From the NCBI RefSeq assembly GCF_002892535.1, contig NZ_CP024847.1, positions 2,356,001-2,420,000 on the forward strand: a DNA stretch of 64,000 nt, given 5' to 3'. The stretch's first letter is position 1; each line of letters opens with the position of its first letter. Shown one piece after another: positions 63,882 to 64,000 of the stretch. The notes under the pieces are model-generated. The model ran no database searches. It was not told the origin of the DNA and worked only from the letters and a program-made list of their open reading frames with translations. A program made the translations under genes and the position numbers. The stretch comes from Aquella oligotrophica. GTDB taxonomy: Bacteria; Pseudomonadota; Gammaproteobacteria; Burkholderiales; UBA11063.

Positions 63882-64000
63882 TTGAAAAAATACATAAAAC
63901 TTACAACTGCAGCACTGATAGCTATTGGTGTAGCAGCATGTAGCGGTGGCGGTGGTAGTAGCGGTGGAAATAACCCACAGCCAGGACCAGGTCCAATTAC
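63882..64000 (+). CDS. Lipoprotein, N-terminal fragment (TTG start, runs off the right edge)
   Basis: A TTG start after an AGGGGG ribosome-binding site encodes MKKYIKLTTAALIAIGVAAC followed by SGGGGSSGGNNPQPGPGP. This is a signal peptide with lipobox and the same Gly/Ser/Pro linker style as the other surface lipoproteins here. The rest of the gene is outside the window. Promoter P8 places it in the shared regulon. Confidence 0.8.
   Translation, partial: MKKYIKLTTAALIAIGVAACSGGGGSSGGNNPQPGPGPI

Overview
The window is 64 kb of low-GC, densely coded bacterial chromosome. Gene content points to a Gram-negative betaproteobacterium, probably Neisseriales-like. It has rpsF-priB-rpsR-rplI in that order, a type IV pilin, DUF2844/DUF3443 secreted proteins, lipB next to a YbeD-type gene, and many lipoproteins with an LxxC box followed by a Gly/Ser/Asn linker. 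The assignment to a lineage is inference, made without any search.

Positions 1-31 kb are mostly housekeeping, nearly all on the minus strand: nadA (partial), tgt, an EamA transporter, secA, a DUF2844/DUF3443 pair, duplicated tRNA-Asp/tRNA-Val genes, lipB-ybeD-scpB-scpA, phoH, rpsF-priB-rpsR-rplI, a beta-oxidation block (acyl-CoA-binding protein, fadE, SDR, fadD, fadA, a FadN-type fusion) and uronate genes (kdgK, uxaC). priB has no ATG/GTG/TTG and seems to start at ATT. uxaC and the DUF3443 gene are each broken by a -1 shift in a G4 run, which may be sequence errors.

Positions 31-64 kb are accessory and surface-directed: a YeiH exporter, an orphan HlyD-type adaptor, a pilin, LuxR-like and LysR regulators, very large lipoproteins (Ig-like repeats, DUF1554, five 261-bp tandem Big_2 units), a small outer-membrane barrel, a secreted protein with a hydrophobic hairpin, and pentapeptide-repeat and other lipoproteins.

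The key discovery is a diversity-generating retroelement (DGR) at 55.35-60.63 kb. A 132-bp template repeat rich in AAC codons lies between two target genes that end in the same C-type-lectin-like DUF1566/Lcl domain. Within 120 aligned positions the two variable repeats differ from the template at 14 and 17 of its 35 coding-strand adenines, but at only 1 of the 85 other positions each. Both targets end in a stem-loop that the template lacks. The local machinery is broken: avd is split by a palindromic element with its middle missing, and the reverse transcriptase has an in-frame TAG and stops after motif A, without the YxDD region. The well-preserved template and diversified targets suggest recent decay or an enzyme supplied in trans.

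A second discovery is a repeated promoter architecture at eight places between 34.9 and 63.8 kb: two CTAWWWWTAG-like half-sites 21, 22 or 31 bp apart, a CTATATC-like extension, then a -10 hexamer exactly 27 bp after the second half-site. It precedes the pilin, four large lipoproteins (including the large DGR target), a small membrane protein, a small secreted protein and the lipoprotein at the right edge. It looks like a surface-protein regulon under an unidentified activator. Two families of short palindromic (MITE-like) repeats are scattered through the window, and one copy sits inside avd.
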